Source: Natrinema hispanicum | GTDB taxonomy: Archaea > Halobacteriota > Halobacteria > Halobacteriales > Natrialbaceae | Reading direction: 5' to 3' | Assembly: GCF_900111485.1 (NCBI RefSeq) | Contig: NZ_FOIC01000013.1 | Location: 33,341-97,340, forward strand | DNA: 64,000 nt | In this document: positions 34,539 to 42,879 of the stretch, one piece after another | Layout of the letters: every line of letters begins with the position of its first letter | Numbering within the stretch: the stretch's first letter is position 1 | Notes under the pieces: model-generated | What the model was told of the DNA's origin: nothing | What the model saw: only the letters and a program-made list of their open reading frames with translations | The model's database searches: none | Position numbers and translations under genes: made by a program

Positions 34539-34661
34539 CCCACCGGCTGCCGGTTTTGCGCTTTCCACCGTGTCGGTCTCGGCTTCCCGATCCAGCCGAC
34601 GTAAGCGAGCACCGTTCGCCGGAACCACGATACCTTTTGGCATCGCTTCCACAGACGGGAT

Positions 34662-35855
34662 ATGGACAGCGTCGACGCCGCCGGACTGGGGATCGGTGAC
34701 GAGTATCCGCCCCGGATCATGGGTGTGTTGAACATCAGCGAAGAGTCGCCGTACGATCCGAGTGTCTACGACGACCCCGGCGAGGCGGCTCGGTACGTCG
34801 ACGAGGAACTGATCGGTGAAGGGGCCGACATCGTCGATATCGGCCTCGAGTCGGCCAACAAACGCTTCGACGTACTCTCGGCCGAGCAGGAACTCGAGCG
34901 GCTCCATCTTGCGCTCGAGACGATCGAGAGCGTCTCAGGGGATGCGATCTTCTCGATCGAGACCCGCTATGCAACGGTCGCCGACGAGGCCCTCTCGCAG
35001 GGCTTTGACATGGTCAACGACATCTGCGGTTTCGCCGATCCGGAGCTGCCCGCGGTCTGTGAAGATCACGACGCGGCGGTCGCGAAGATGGCGAGCCCGC
35101 CGGATAGAGAGCGGCCAGGTGCCGTCGAGGAGACCGACTGGGCCGCCCGGAAATCGCCCGCGTGGGCTGCGGAGGCTGACTACGTCGATCAGGTCTACGA
35201 GGCGCTGAAGCAGAACGGCCTGACCGACAAGACGATTATCGACCCTGCCTTTGGCGGCTGGAGCGAGGCTCAGACACTCGCCGACGACCGTGAGACGTTC
35301 CGCCGACTACGGGAGTTTCGCGCGCTCGAGCGACCGATGCTGGTCTCGATCAATCGGAAGAACTTCCTCGGCGAAATCGCGGGCCGCGAGACCGATGAGC
35401 GACTGCCGGTCAGCCTCGCGGCAACGTCGATGGCCGTCGAGCGCGGCGCACACGTGATCCGGACCCACGACGTGGCCGAGACGCGGGACGCGGCCCTGAT
35501 CGGGAAGGCGTTTACCGAGCGCGCGAGCGCGACCGCAGATGGGATCACGATCTCACAACTTGACGTCCACTCCACCCGCGAGTTCCGAACGCAACTCCGC
35601 GAGCGCGGCGTCGATCCAGCGGTGGCCGACGACTGGCAGGGCCAACTCCTCGAGGTCGATGGGCTCGATCCCGATGCGGGCGACCGGCTTGCGGCCGTCG
35701 CGGCCGACCAGGGTGCGGTCGTCAGACGTACGGCTGACGGGACGTGCTTGCTCGTGGGATCAACAGCCGACGTTTCCGGCGTTGCTGGCGAGCTATCGGG
35801 TGAAAACAGCCGCCTTGGGGATTTCGCTGAAAAGCTGTCAGGACTGCTGCGTTAA
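34662..35855 (+). CDS. folP: Dihydropteroate synthase-like protein
   Basis: A 397-residue protein. The N-terminal TIM barrel (about 15-290) has the DHPS signatures IMGVLNISEESPYDPS, GADIVDIGLESANKR and MVNDICGF, and a later HVIRTHDVAETRDA that holds the RxHD motif. The C-terminal 100 residues form an extra alpha/beta domain of unknown role. In bacteria DHPS joins pABA to hydroxymethyl-dihydropterin diphosphate; in Haloarchaea it supports folate synthesis. The next gene encodes the kinase for the preceding step, so the two form a pterin operon. Confidence 0.9.
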   Translation: MDSVDAAGLGIGDEYPPRIMGVLNISEESPYDPSVYDDPGEAARYVDEELIGEGADIVDIGLESANKRFDVLSAEQELERLHLALETIESVSGDAIFSIETRYATVADEALSQGFDMVNDICGFADPELPAVCEDHDAAVAKMASPPDRERPGAVEETDWAARKSPAWAAEADYVDQVYEALKQNGLTDKTIIDPAFGGWSEAQTLADDRETFRRLREFRALERPMLVSINRKNFLGEIAGRETDERLPVSLAATSMAVERGAHVIRTHDVAETRDAALIGKAFTERASATADGITISQLDVHSTREFRTQLRERGVDPAVADDWQGQLLEVDGLDPDAGDRLAAVAADQGAVVRRTADGTCLLVGSTADVSGVAGELSGENSRLGDFAEKLSGLLR

Positions 35856-36055
35856 GAGAAAGCTTATGCCGGAGGGTTGAAAATGAGCGAGTGGACGCCG
35901 GGTAGCCTCCCGGGTAGGGGTACTTTGGAGGTGACCCCCGGCCCACAACACGGAATTATTGTGGTACTGCGTTGCCCAGTGACAACTTGGTCCGTTCTTT
36001 GGTGTCGGTCGAGACCGAACACACAAACCCGTCCAGCGCCGAGCACGAGCTGACT
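35856..36055 (+). ncRNA. Structured spacer between folP and mptE
   Basis: A composite hairpin pairs GCCGGG (35897-35902) with CCCGGC (35937-35942) and, inside it, CCTCC (35906-35910) with GGAGG (35927-35931), leaving a 16-nt loop. An alternative pairing joins CCGGG (35898-35902) with CCCGG (35909-35913). A second stem follows, CCACAA (35943-35948) with TTGTGG (35959-35964). A stem with internal loop followed by an ACA trinucleotide recalls an H/ACA guide RNA, and the alternative pairing recalls a switch; neither is established. No convincing protein fills the gap. Confidence 0.3.
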
Positions 36056-36760
36056 ATGGAATTCGACGAGTGGGAACCGGTCTATGAGGCGATCTTGGAC
36101 GATTTCGGCTACGACCGGGCCGGTGACGAGCACGGGCGTGATCTGCTCGCGTCGCTGCTCGAGACGTCCCTTGACCCCGCCGAGCTTTCGAGCATCCGCG
36201 ATTCGACCGTCGCTGTTGCCGGTGCTGGCCCATCACTCGAGACCGAGCAAGCTCTCGAGCGAGCACGCGCGGCCGACGCCGTCGTCGCCGCCTCGACCGC
36301 CGTCGACACCCTCGCGAGCCATGGGATCGCGGTCGACTGCATGGTGACTGACCTCGACAAGAACCCCGAGACCGTCGTGGACCTCACCGAACGGGGCGTT
36401 CCGGTCGCGGTCCACGCCCACGGCGACAATCTCGACGCGATCCGTGCGGTCGTCCCCGACTGTGACGCTGCAGCCGTCCTCCCGACAACGCAGGCCGCGC
36501 CTCGCGATCCAGTCAGAAACTACGGCGGCTTCACCGACGGCGACCGCGCGGCGTTTCTGGCGGACCACGTCGGCGCTGCACGCCTCACGTTCGTCGGCTG
36601 GGATTTCGACGACCCCACAGTCGACGCGACGAAAGCCCGCAAGCTCGAGTGGGCCGAGCGACTCCTCGTCTGGCTTGAGTCACGCCGTGGCGAGCGCTTT
36701 GCGGTACTCGACGGTCGGCGAGACGAAATTGGGACCGACGCCATCCCGATCCCGGAGTAA
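36056..36760 (+). CDS. mptE: 6-hydroxymethylpterin diphosphokinase, MptE-like
   Basis: A 234-residue DUF115-type protein. AVAGAGPSLETEQALERA is the family glycine motif, followed by AVVAASTAVDTLASHGIAVDCMVTDLDKNPE with the metal-binding TDLD and VHAHGDNLDAIR. Archaeal MptE phosphorylates 6-hydroxymethyl-dihydropterin, feeding folate or methanopterin synthesis. The pairing with folP supports the pterin role. The ATG at 36056 is preferred because the longer frame from 35972 begins in the structured spacer. Confidence 0.88.
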   Translation: MEFDEWEPVYEAILDDFGYDRAGDEHGRDLLASLLETSLDPAELSSIRDSTVAVAGAGPSLETEQALERARAADAVVAASTAVDTLASHGIAVDCMVTDLDKNPETVVDLTERGVPVAVHAHGDNLDAIRAVVPDCDAAAVLPTTQAAPRDPVRNYGGFTDGDRAAFLADHVGAARLTFVGWDFDDPTVDATKARKLEWAERLLVWLESRRGERFAVLDGRRDEIGTDAIPIPE

Positions 36761-36789
36761 TTACGCCGCTGCAGCGCCGATCACGGCCG

Positions 36790-36975
36790 TTACTGAATCC
36801 GATACTCGACGATATCGCTGCTGCCACAGGCCGGACACGTCGACACGGACTCGAGCGTGGTCCCACAGTGTCGACACTCTTTGATGACCGTTCGGTCGTC
36901 CGTCCGGAACAGAACCGTCTCGAGCGCTTTCCGCACTGTCGACTGCGTCGTGGTACCGTTCTCTCGACTTCTCAT
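36790..36975 (-). CDS. Small zinc-ribbon protein
   Basis: A 61-residue protein with a basic N-terminal helix and a zinc ribbon, CRHCGTTL then CPACGSSDIVEYRI, giving two CxxCG pairs. It probably binds one zinc. The gene is monocistronic, with a perfect dyad (36986-37000) just before the start. Function is unknown; this is one of several very small zinc proteins in the window. Confidence 0.75.
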   Translation of the reverse strand: MRSRENGTTTQSTVRKALETVLFRTDDRTVIKECRHCGTTLESVSTCPACGSSDIVEYRIQ

Positions 36976-36985
36976 GACTGGTCAG

Positions 36986-37000
36986 TTGTGAATATCACAA
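36986..37000. promoter_or_regulatory. TTGTGA-ATA-TCACAA operator-like palindrome
   Basis: Perfect 6-bp arms around a 3-nt centre, 11-25 bp before the zinc-ribbon start. TGTGA/TCACA half-sites are typical for winged-helix repressors or CRP-like factors; here it would block transcription initiation. Confidence 0.5.
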
Positions 37001-37096
37001 TTCGTTATTGTCTCGCTATACGAACTGACACGGGATTCGATACCGATACGACGTGGTAATCGCCTCCTACGGCCCGGAATTTCGTTCGCTCGGAAC

Positions 37097-38092
37097 TCAG
37101 CGGACGAGTTCGTACTGGACGGGGCCGTCGGCGACCCGTTCGACCAGGCCCTCGCGCTCGAGTGCTTGCAGGTGTGCCGTCGCTTCGCCGGCACCGAACT
37201 TGACGTGGATGCCTTCGAGGTCGCCGAACAGTTGGCGGGCGACCGCCCACGGCGTTTTCGCGGCCGCCGTCGGCTCGCCGTCCTCGAGCGCTGCGAGCAC
37301 CCGCTGGGACCGTTCCCGGTGATGCTCCAGCATCTCTGCGATGCGCCCCCGTTCGACCGTGGCTCCGTGACCGGGCAACAGCCGCTCCGGGCGATCGGCG
37401 AGTCGCTCGAGCGTGCCGCGAAACGCCCCGAGCGGATCGCGGTCGACTACCGATTCGTCGGCGTTGGTCGCCGATGCTGCCCTCGGCTTGTGTCTGTCCT
37501 CCCGGAGCGTCCGCGTATCGCTACCCCCGACGTTGGGCGTGACGGTCGGTAACACGGCGTCGCCGACCAGCAGAAAATCATCGCCGGCGAAAGCCGTATG
37601 ACCGAGCGTGTGGCCGGGTGTCGCAACGACCTCGAGTCCCGCGACTCGATCCCCGTCCGCGAGTCGTTCGACCGGCGTCTCGTCGGGCATCGGGGAGACC
37701 GGATCGCCGTCGATCACGCTATCGACTGCTGCCGTCGGCACGCCACAGCGTCGCATCACTGCGGCGTCACGCTCGAGGCGGCGCTCGCGTTCGCGTGCGT
37801 AGTCGGCCACTAGCGCCGCGTCGCCGGCACCCATCGCGAGCGTCGCGTCGGCTGTCTCGGCCAACCGGGGCGCGAGCCCGGCGTGATCGGCGTGCCAGTG
37901 GGTGACGAGGACATACTCGAGGGACGCGGGAGCGACGCCGGCGCGTTCGAGACCCGCGTGTAGCTCTTGCCACGCCCGCTCGGTCGGCGGCCCGGGGTCG
38001 ACGACGGCGCGGGCGGCGACGAGATACGCGCTATTCCCTCCTTCGGGCCCGTCCCTGCCGACCTCGATTCTCGAAACGGAAGCAGCAGCCAT
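37097..38092 (-). CDS. MBL-fold hydrolase with C-terminal winged helix
   Basis: A 331-residue protein. The metallo-beta-lactamase domain has THWHADHAG, a later ATPGHTLGHTAF and LLVGDAVLP, giving the HxHxDH, H and D ligands. The last 60 residues (PWAVARQLFGDLEGIHVKFGAGEATAHL and LEREGLVERV) form the winged-helix typical of the LACTB2/ribonuclease-Z-like subgroup. The real start at 38092 begins MAAASVSRIEVG; the frame further upstream is Arg-rich shadow. Substrate is unknown. Confidence 0.88.
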   Translation of the reverse strand: MAAASVSRIEVGRDGPEGGNSAYLVAARAVVDPGPPTERAWQELHAGLERAGVAPASLEYVLVTHWHADHAGLAPRLAETADATLAMGAGDAALVADYARERERRLERDAAVMRRCGVPTAAVDSVIDGDPVSPMPDETPVERLADGDRVAGLEVVATPGHTLGHTAFAGDDFLLVGDAVLPTVTPNVGGSDTRTLREDRHKPRAASATNADESVVDRDPLGAFRGTLERLADRPERLLPGHGATVERGRIAEMLEHHRERSQRVLAALEDGEPTAAAKTPWAVARQLFGDLEGIHVKFGAGEATAHLQALEREGLVERVADGPVQYELVR

Positions 38093-38208
38093 TACGCGGG
38101 TGTCCGTCTCGAGATTCCTTAGTCGCCCCGTTCGGACCCGACGATGGACGGCGGCTTCGAGATCACGGCTCGCTTGAGGACGAGACGGATCGCACGTCTC
38201 GAGTGAAC

Positions 38209-39372
38209 TTAAAACAGTGCGTCGAGCTCGCCGCCGGTATCCATCAGTGACGCGAACTCCTCGTCGGCACTGGCTTGGACGTCCGCGGTTGTCTCCTGTG
38301 TCTCGATCGCGACCTGCTGGAGCCGGTCGATCCGTGGCACGTCGGTCACGCCCGACAGCAGGACGATCGCGCCGACTTCGTCTCGCTCGGGGATCGGGTA
38401 GTCGCCACCGCGGATCTCCATGCTGCCGGTCTCGTCCTCGAGCCACTGGCGGCCGCGCTCGACGCCCTTGCGGTTGAGGTGTTCCGGCGGGCCGCTGGCG
38501 ACGACGAGGCCACGGTCAGCACTGGCGACGTCACAGGGCAGCGTCAACCGGCCGAGGGTGGCCTTGCGGACGAGGCTGGTCAGCCGGTTGGTCGCCGCCC
38601 CTTCATCAAACGTCTCGTCGCTGCTGGTCAGCGAGGAGAGGAGTCCCTCGTTCGTCTCGACGGTCTCGCTCGCGTAGCCGATGGTCGAGACGCCGCTGCT
38701 CGAGAGCGTGTTGATGATTTCTGAGGAGTCGACGACGCTTTCCGCGACGTGATCTCCCTGTCGGACTTCGCCGGCAGCAAAGAGCAGGCCGAACCGCTCA
38801 GCGATTTCGCGGTTGATGCGGTCGTAACCGCTGCCGACGGACTCGCCGGCGCTGCGCCAGGCGTCGTTATCGAAGACCAGCAGGTTGTCGACCTCGTCGA
38901 CGAACGTCCGGAACGATCGGGCGGCGTTGAGCGTGTAGATGCTGCCCTCGTCCGTCCCGGGAAGGAGGCCCAGCCCGTAGACCGGCTGGGTGTAGATCCG
39001 TTTCAGCTGTCTCGCGAGAACCGGTGCCCCGCCGCTGCCGGTGCCGCCGCCCATGCCGGCGACGACGAGGAACGCGTCGACCTCGTGGACTGGAATCCGA
39101 TCGATCGCGGCCTGAATCTCATCGCTGTCCGCGTTGGCAATCTCTGCACCGAGTTCGTTGTCCGCGCCGACGCCGTGGCCTTTAACACGAGCCTGGCCGA
39201 TGAGAACGCGGTTTTCCATCGGGACGTGCTCGAGCCCCTTGAGATCCGTCGTCGCGGAGTTAATCGCGATCGCCGATTCCACGAAGCCGCCATTGATCCG
39301 AGCGTCGAACGCCAGGAACTCGTCGACGACCTTCCCGCCTGCCTGACCGAAGCCGATAAGTGCGAGTTTCAT
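38209..39372 (-). CDS. cetZ: Tubulin-like protein of the CetZ family
   Basis: A 387-residue GTPase. The tubulin/FtsZ signature GGGTGSG lies at 108-114 (VVAGMGGGTGSGGAPVLARQ), with an N-terminal Rossmann strand MKLALIGFGQAGGKVVDEF and a downstream VFDNDAWRSAGESVGSGYDRIN nucleotide-contact region. The glutamine-rich loop and length separate CetZ from FtsZ. CetZ proteins control cell shape and motility in Haloarchaea. It is monocistronic; a dyad lies near its TATA-like element. Confidence 0.93.
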   Translation of the reverse strand: MKLALIGFGQAGGKVVDEFLAFDARINGGFVESAIAINSATTDLKGLEHVPMENRVLIGQARVKGHGVGADNELGAEIANADSDEIQAAIDRIPVHEVDAFLVVAGMGGGTGSGGAPVLARQLKRIYTQPVYGLGLLPGTDEGSIYTLNAARSFRTFVDEVDNLLVFDNDAWRSAGESVGSGYDRINREIAERFGLLFAAGEVRQGDHVAESVVDSSEIINTLSSSGVSTIGYASETVETNEGLLSSLTSSDETFDEGAATNRLTSLVRKATLGRLTLPCDVASADRGLVVASGPPEHLNRKGVERGRQWLEDETGSMEIRGGDYPIPERDEVGAIVLLSGVTDVPRIDRLQQVAIETQETTADVQASADEEFASLMDTGGELDALF

Positions 39373-39437
39373 AGCTGTCTCTCGTGGCCGTCCCCGTGGG
39401 TGGCCGCGACCGATCGGCGAGGATCGGCGCGCCCCGA

Positions 39438-39456
39438 TTAAATGGGAACTGGTTCC
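39438..39456 (-). promoter_or_regulatory. cetZ promoter with GGAAC-TG-GTTCC dyad
   Basis: On the minus strand a TTTAAT box (39438-39443) lies about 65 nt before the cetZ ATG and is flanked upstream by the dyad GGAACTGGTTCC (39445-39456). The promoter would give a leader of about 40 nt. Confidence 0.35.
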
Positions 39457-39653
39457 ACACCACATCTCTCCGGAGACACTGACATTGTTATGGCCGACAT
39501 ACAACTGAACGGAAGACTATCTTTGATTCGTTAATCTCTCCCAACCACTAGTTTCATTACTGAAAGACTGTCAGTCATGCCGTGCGAGCGCGGCCGTCGC
39601 TCACGGATCGCCGGTAACACGATATTTTCACTTCTCGAGTCGTCAGGTCACGT

Positions 39654-41051
39654 GTGATCGTACACTGGCACCGTCGGGATCTCCGCCCGAACGACAATCG
39701 CGGACTCGCACACGCTGTGGACGACGGGCCGGTCGTCCCGCTGTTCGTCCTCGATCCGACCGTCCTCGAGCACGCCTCACCGATCCGGGTCGCGTGTCTG
39801 CTCGAAGCCCTCGACGACCTGCGGGCGTGGTACCGCGAACGCGGGAGCGACCTGCTCGTCGTCCGCGGCGAGGCAAGTGCGGTCGTCCCCGAGATCGCAG
39901 CCGAGTCCGACGCGACGCGCGTCGTCTGGAACGAGGACTACAGCGGCCTCGCACAGGAGCGCGATCGAGCAGTTCGGGCAGCGCTCGAGGACGACGGCGT
40001 CGCCTGTGAGTCAGTCCACGATGCGATCCACCACGAACCGGGATCGATCACGCCGAATCAGGGCGCGCATTATTCGGTGTTTTCGTACTTCTGGAAGAAG
40101 TGGCGCGACCGCGAGAAACGGGACCCGGTCGACGAACCTGACGCTGCCGATCTCGCGACCGTTTCGGGCGAGCCGATCCCGTCGCTCGCGGAGCTGGGGT
40201 TCGACGAACCGGAGGCGACACCACCGACGGTGACGACGGCCGCGGCTCGAGAGCGCGTCGCTGACTTCTGTGCGGGGCCGATCTACGACTACGCAGAGCG
40301 ACGCGATTACCCAGCCGAGAGCGGGACGTCGCGGCTCTCTCCACATCTCAAGTGGGGGACGATCGGCCCGCGGGAACTGTACGCAGCAACCGAACGAGCC
40401 GCCCAGCGGGCACAGACGGACGACGACCGCGAGAGCGTCCGTGCGTTCCAGCGCCAACTCGCCTGGCGGGAGTTTTACGCGCACGTGCTCGAGTTCAATC
40501 CCGAGACCGTCACCGAGAACTTCAGCGGCTACGAAAACGAGATCGAGTGGCGAAATGACCCGGCCGAACTCGAGGCCTGGAAAGCCGGCGAGACGGGGTA
40601 TCCGATCGTCGATGCGGGGATGCGACAGCTTCGCGCGGAAGGGTGGATGCACAACCGCGTGCGGATGCTCGTCGCCTCGTTTCTGACCAAGGACCTGCTG
40701 ACCGACTGGCGGGCGGGCTACGACTGGTTCCGGGCGAAACTCGCGGACCACGACACCGCAAACGACGTCGGTGGCTGGCAGTGGGCGGGCTCGACCGGCA
40801 CTGACGCCCAGCCGTACTTTCGGGTGTTCAGTCCGATGAAACAGGGCCGCGAGTACGATCCCGACGGCGAGTACATCCGCGAGTACGTTCCCGAACTTGC
40901 CGATGCAACTGCCGCAGAGATCCACAGCTGGCACGAATTAGCGCCGGCTGAACGAGAGCAGGTCGCCCCCGAGTATCCGGCACCGATCGTCGACCACGCC
41001 GACCGCCGGGAGCGTGCGATCAGCCTGTTCGAACGGGCACGTGGTGAGTGA
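39654..41051 (+). CDS. phr: Deoxyribodipyrimidine photolyase (CPD photolyase type)
   Basis: A 465-residue FAD enzyme that repairs UV dimers with blue light. The N-terminal antenna domain starts IVHWHRRDLRPNDNRGLAHA, and the C-terminal FAD domain has LAWREFYAHVL, then WKAGETGYPIVDAGMRQLRAEGWMHNR and DVGGWQWAGSTGTDAQPYFRVFSP. These identify class I photolyase/cryptochrome; repair rather than signalling is favoured by overall form. The start is GTG at 39654; no better ATG precedes the IVHWHRRDLR strand. Confidence 0.94.
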   Translation: MIVHWHRRDLRPNDNRGLAHAVDDGPVVPLFVLDPTVLEHASPIRVACLLEALDDLRAWYRERGSDLLVVRGEASAVVPEIAAESDATRVVWNEDYSGLAQERDRAVRAALEDDGVACESVHDAIHHEPGSITPNQGAHYSVFSYFWKKWRDREKRDPVDEPDAADLATVSGEPIPSLAELGFDEPEATPPTVTTAAARERVADFCAGPIYDYAERRDYPAESGTSRLSPHLKWGTIGPRELYAATERAAQRAQTDDDRESVRAFQRQLAWREFYAHVLEFNPETVTENFSGYENEIEWRNDPAELEAWKAGETGYPIVDAGMRQLRAEGWMHNRVRMLVASFLTKDLLTDWRAGYDWFRAKLADHDTANDVGGWQWAGSTGTDAQPYFRVFSPMKQGREYDPDGEYIREYVPELADATAAEIHSWHELAPAEREQVAPEYPAPIVDHADRRERAISLFERARGE

Positions 41052-41147
41052 TCGCCACGACGCTGATCTGACACCCGATACTCGATTAGCACCTCCCAAA
41101 ATACGAACAGAAGCGTTACTATCGCCCACTCAATCACTGAATTAGCC

Positions 41148-41159
41148 AATATACTTATC
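41148..41159 (+). promoter_or_regulatory. TATA-like element of the HalOD1 gene
   Basis: AATATACTTATC lies 25-36 nt before the ATG at 41184, which favours that start over the ATG at 41163. Confidence 0.5.
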
Positions 41160-41183
41160 AATATGTATCTCTACGGTGCTAGT

Positions 41184-41492
41184 ATGTCCATGCCGGATGA
41201 AACGTCGGTGCCCGATGGGGGGAGATCACCATCACAGGCGATCATCGCGGCCATCGCTTCCGAAGAGGGCATCGACGTCACTGCTGTCGAGCCTCCCGAG
41301 TACGACCCGCTGTTTACGGTTGTCAATCCGGAGGCACTCGACGATCTGTTCACCACCACCGGCGATGGTGCCAGCAACGTGGTGGTACACCTCGAGTACG
41401 AAGGCTACGAGATCACCGTCCGTCCCGGGTGCGATATCGAGGTCCGTGATCGCTCGTCGAGTGACTCGACCGGCCAGCCGATCGAGGAGTAG
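41184..41492 (+). CDS. HalOD1 output-domain protein
   Basis: A 102-residue protein consisting almost wholly of a HalOD1 domain (SPSQAIIAAIASEEGIDVTAVEPPEYDPLFTVVNPEALDDLF, then VVVHLEYEGYEITVRPGCDIEV). HalOD1 is a haloarchaeal domain attached to receiver or kinase proteins, or standing alone as here, with undefined output function. The gene ends 9 bp from the convergent sugar-isomerase gene. Confidence 0.85.
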   Translation: MSMPDETSVPDGGRSPSQAIIAAIASEEGIDVTAVEPPEYDPLFTVVNPEALDDLFTTTGDGASNVVVHLEYEGYEITVRPGCDIEVRDRSSSDSTGQPIEE

Positions 41493-41501
41493 TCTCGCCG
41501 C

Positions 41502-42470
41502 TTACTCGGTCCAGTACGCTTCGCTGGGCTGGGTCTCGAAGCGCGCACGCCGCAATAGATCGATCGCTTTCTCGAGGCCCTCCCGGGAGCTGGTCAGAGA
41601 GTCCTCGTGTTCGATGCTCAGCACACCGTCGTAGCCAACCAGCCGCAACGTGGAGACGATGTCCTTCCAGTGGGCTTCGCCGTGGCCGTAGCCTACCGAG
41701 CGGAACAGCCACGACCGGTTGGACTCGTCGTCGTACGGGGTCGTATCGAGCACGCCCTTCTCGCGGGCCTGTGCGTCGTAGATTCGGGTGTCCTTTGCGT
41801 GGACGTGGTGGATCGCGTCGCGCTCGCCCAGATACCGGATCGCGTCGGTGATCGTGATTCCCTGCCAGTAGAGATGTGAGGGGTCGAAGTTCGCGCCGAT
41901 CCGCTCGCCGGTTGCCTCGCGCAGCCGTGCCAACCCGTGAGGTTCATAGACTAGCATATTTGGGTGCATCTCGATCGCCACGTCGACCTCGTGGTCGGCG
42001 GCGAAATCGGCAATCTCGCCCCAGTACTCGGTCGCCTGTTCCCACTGGTACTCGAGCGCATCGGCGTGTTGTGGTGGCCAGGGTGCGGTGATCCAGTTGG
42101 GCGTTTCGTCGGTTGGGCTGCCCGCTGGCAGCCCCGAGAAGCAGGTGACTGCGTCGACCTCAAGTTGGGCTGCCAGCCGGATCGCCTCACGGAGTTCGGT
42201 GTCGGCGTGTTCGGCGCGCTCGTCGTCGGGATGCAAGGGGTTGTTATGCGTCGCGAGCGCGCTAATCCGCATGTCATACTCCGCAAGCAGATCGTTGAGT
42301 TCGGCCTGTTCGCGCTCGTCGTCGAGATACGCCGATCGGGTGAGGTGAGCTTGCCCCGGGTGACCGCCGACGCCGGGCTCGATTGCGCCGACGCCGAGCG
42401 TGTCGAGATACGGCAGCGCTTCCTCGAGCGATTCGTCGGCCAGTGGCGGAGTGTGAACGCCGATCTCCAT
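41502..42470 (-). CDS. Sugar phosphate isomerase/epimerase-like TIM barrel
   Basis: A 322-residue xylose-isomerase-like barrel (AP endonuclease 2 family). MEIGVHTPPL forms strand 1, and metal-binding positions are suggested by EPGVGGHPG, DVAIEMHPNML, GANFDPSHLYWQG, IHHVHAKDTRI and VLSIEHEDSL. This set fits a divalent-metal sugar isomerase or epimerase such as inosose dehydratase or IolE/IolI-like enzymes. It lies at the end of a cluster with a sugar ABC importer and a Gfo/Idh dehydrogenase. The ATG at 42470 begins directly with the first strand. Confidence 0.85.
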   Translation of the reverse strand: MEIGVHTPPLADESLEEALPYLDTLGVGAIEPGVGGHPGQAHLTRSAYLDDEREQAELNDLLAEYDMRISALATHNNPLHPDDERAEHADTELREAIRLAAQLEVDAVTCFSGLPAGSPTDETPNWITAPWPPQHADALEYQWEQATEYWGEIADFAADHEVDVAIEMHPNMLVYEPHGLARLREATGERIGANFDPSHLYWQGITITDAIRYLGERDAIHHVHAKDTRIYDAQAREKGVLDTTPYDDESNRSWLFRSVGYGHGEAHWKDIVSTLRLVGYDGVLSIEHEDSLTSSREGLEKAIDLLRRARFETQPSEAYWTE

Positions 42471-42583
42471 GAGGGCAGCGACCACACCCGGCGAGATAAA
42501 ACGACGGCTGGCAGGCACTCGGTAGCGGCGGCGGGCGGTGAAAGTCGACGTCACTTCCGAACACTGACTGACGGTGAGCCGTC

Positions 42584-42829
42584 TCAGCCGCTGATCGTCA
42601 GAATCCTGTCGTTGACGGTCACGTCGCTGGCGTCGTCCGGGATGGCGAACTCGAACTGTTTGTCACCGACGATGATGATCGCCGTGTCGTCGACGATGTC
42701 GACCGTCGGCGTCTCGCCGCTGGGACCGAAATCGACGGCAATGATGCTCTCGTCCTCGTATTCGCGGTTGGTGATTGTGATATCTGTCGTCTCGTCGGCT
42801 GCAGCCTCCAGTTCGGGTGGTGTTTCCAT
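42584..42829 (-). CDS. Small haloarchaeal protein, Hsp20-like C-terminal strand pattern
   Basis: An 81-residue strongly acidic protein rich in beta strands (TVDIVDDTAIIIVGDKQFEFAIP then SDVTVNDRILTISG). The end resembles the closing strands of an Hsp20/alpha-crystallin domain, and a haloarchaeal DUF7127 family has this look (from memory). It lies within the sugar cluster, so could be co-transcribed with the dehydrogenase upstream; functional relation is unknown. Confidence 0.7.
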   Translation of the reverse strand: METPPELEAAADETTDITITNREYEDESIIAVDFGPSGETPTVDIVDDTAIIIVGDKQFEFAIPDDASDVTVNDRILTISG

Positions 42830-42879
42830 ACCATGCGTTAGTGGCTCAGTACTGTAAACGTCGCGCCCGATATTGCTCG

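Noticed and set aside
35883..36053. 56-codon frame filling the folP-mptE gap
   Set aside because: Composition is not haloarchaeal (few acidic residues, many Trp/Cys/Pro), and the DNA forms strong stems, so a protein is unlikely.
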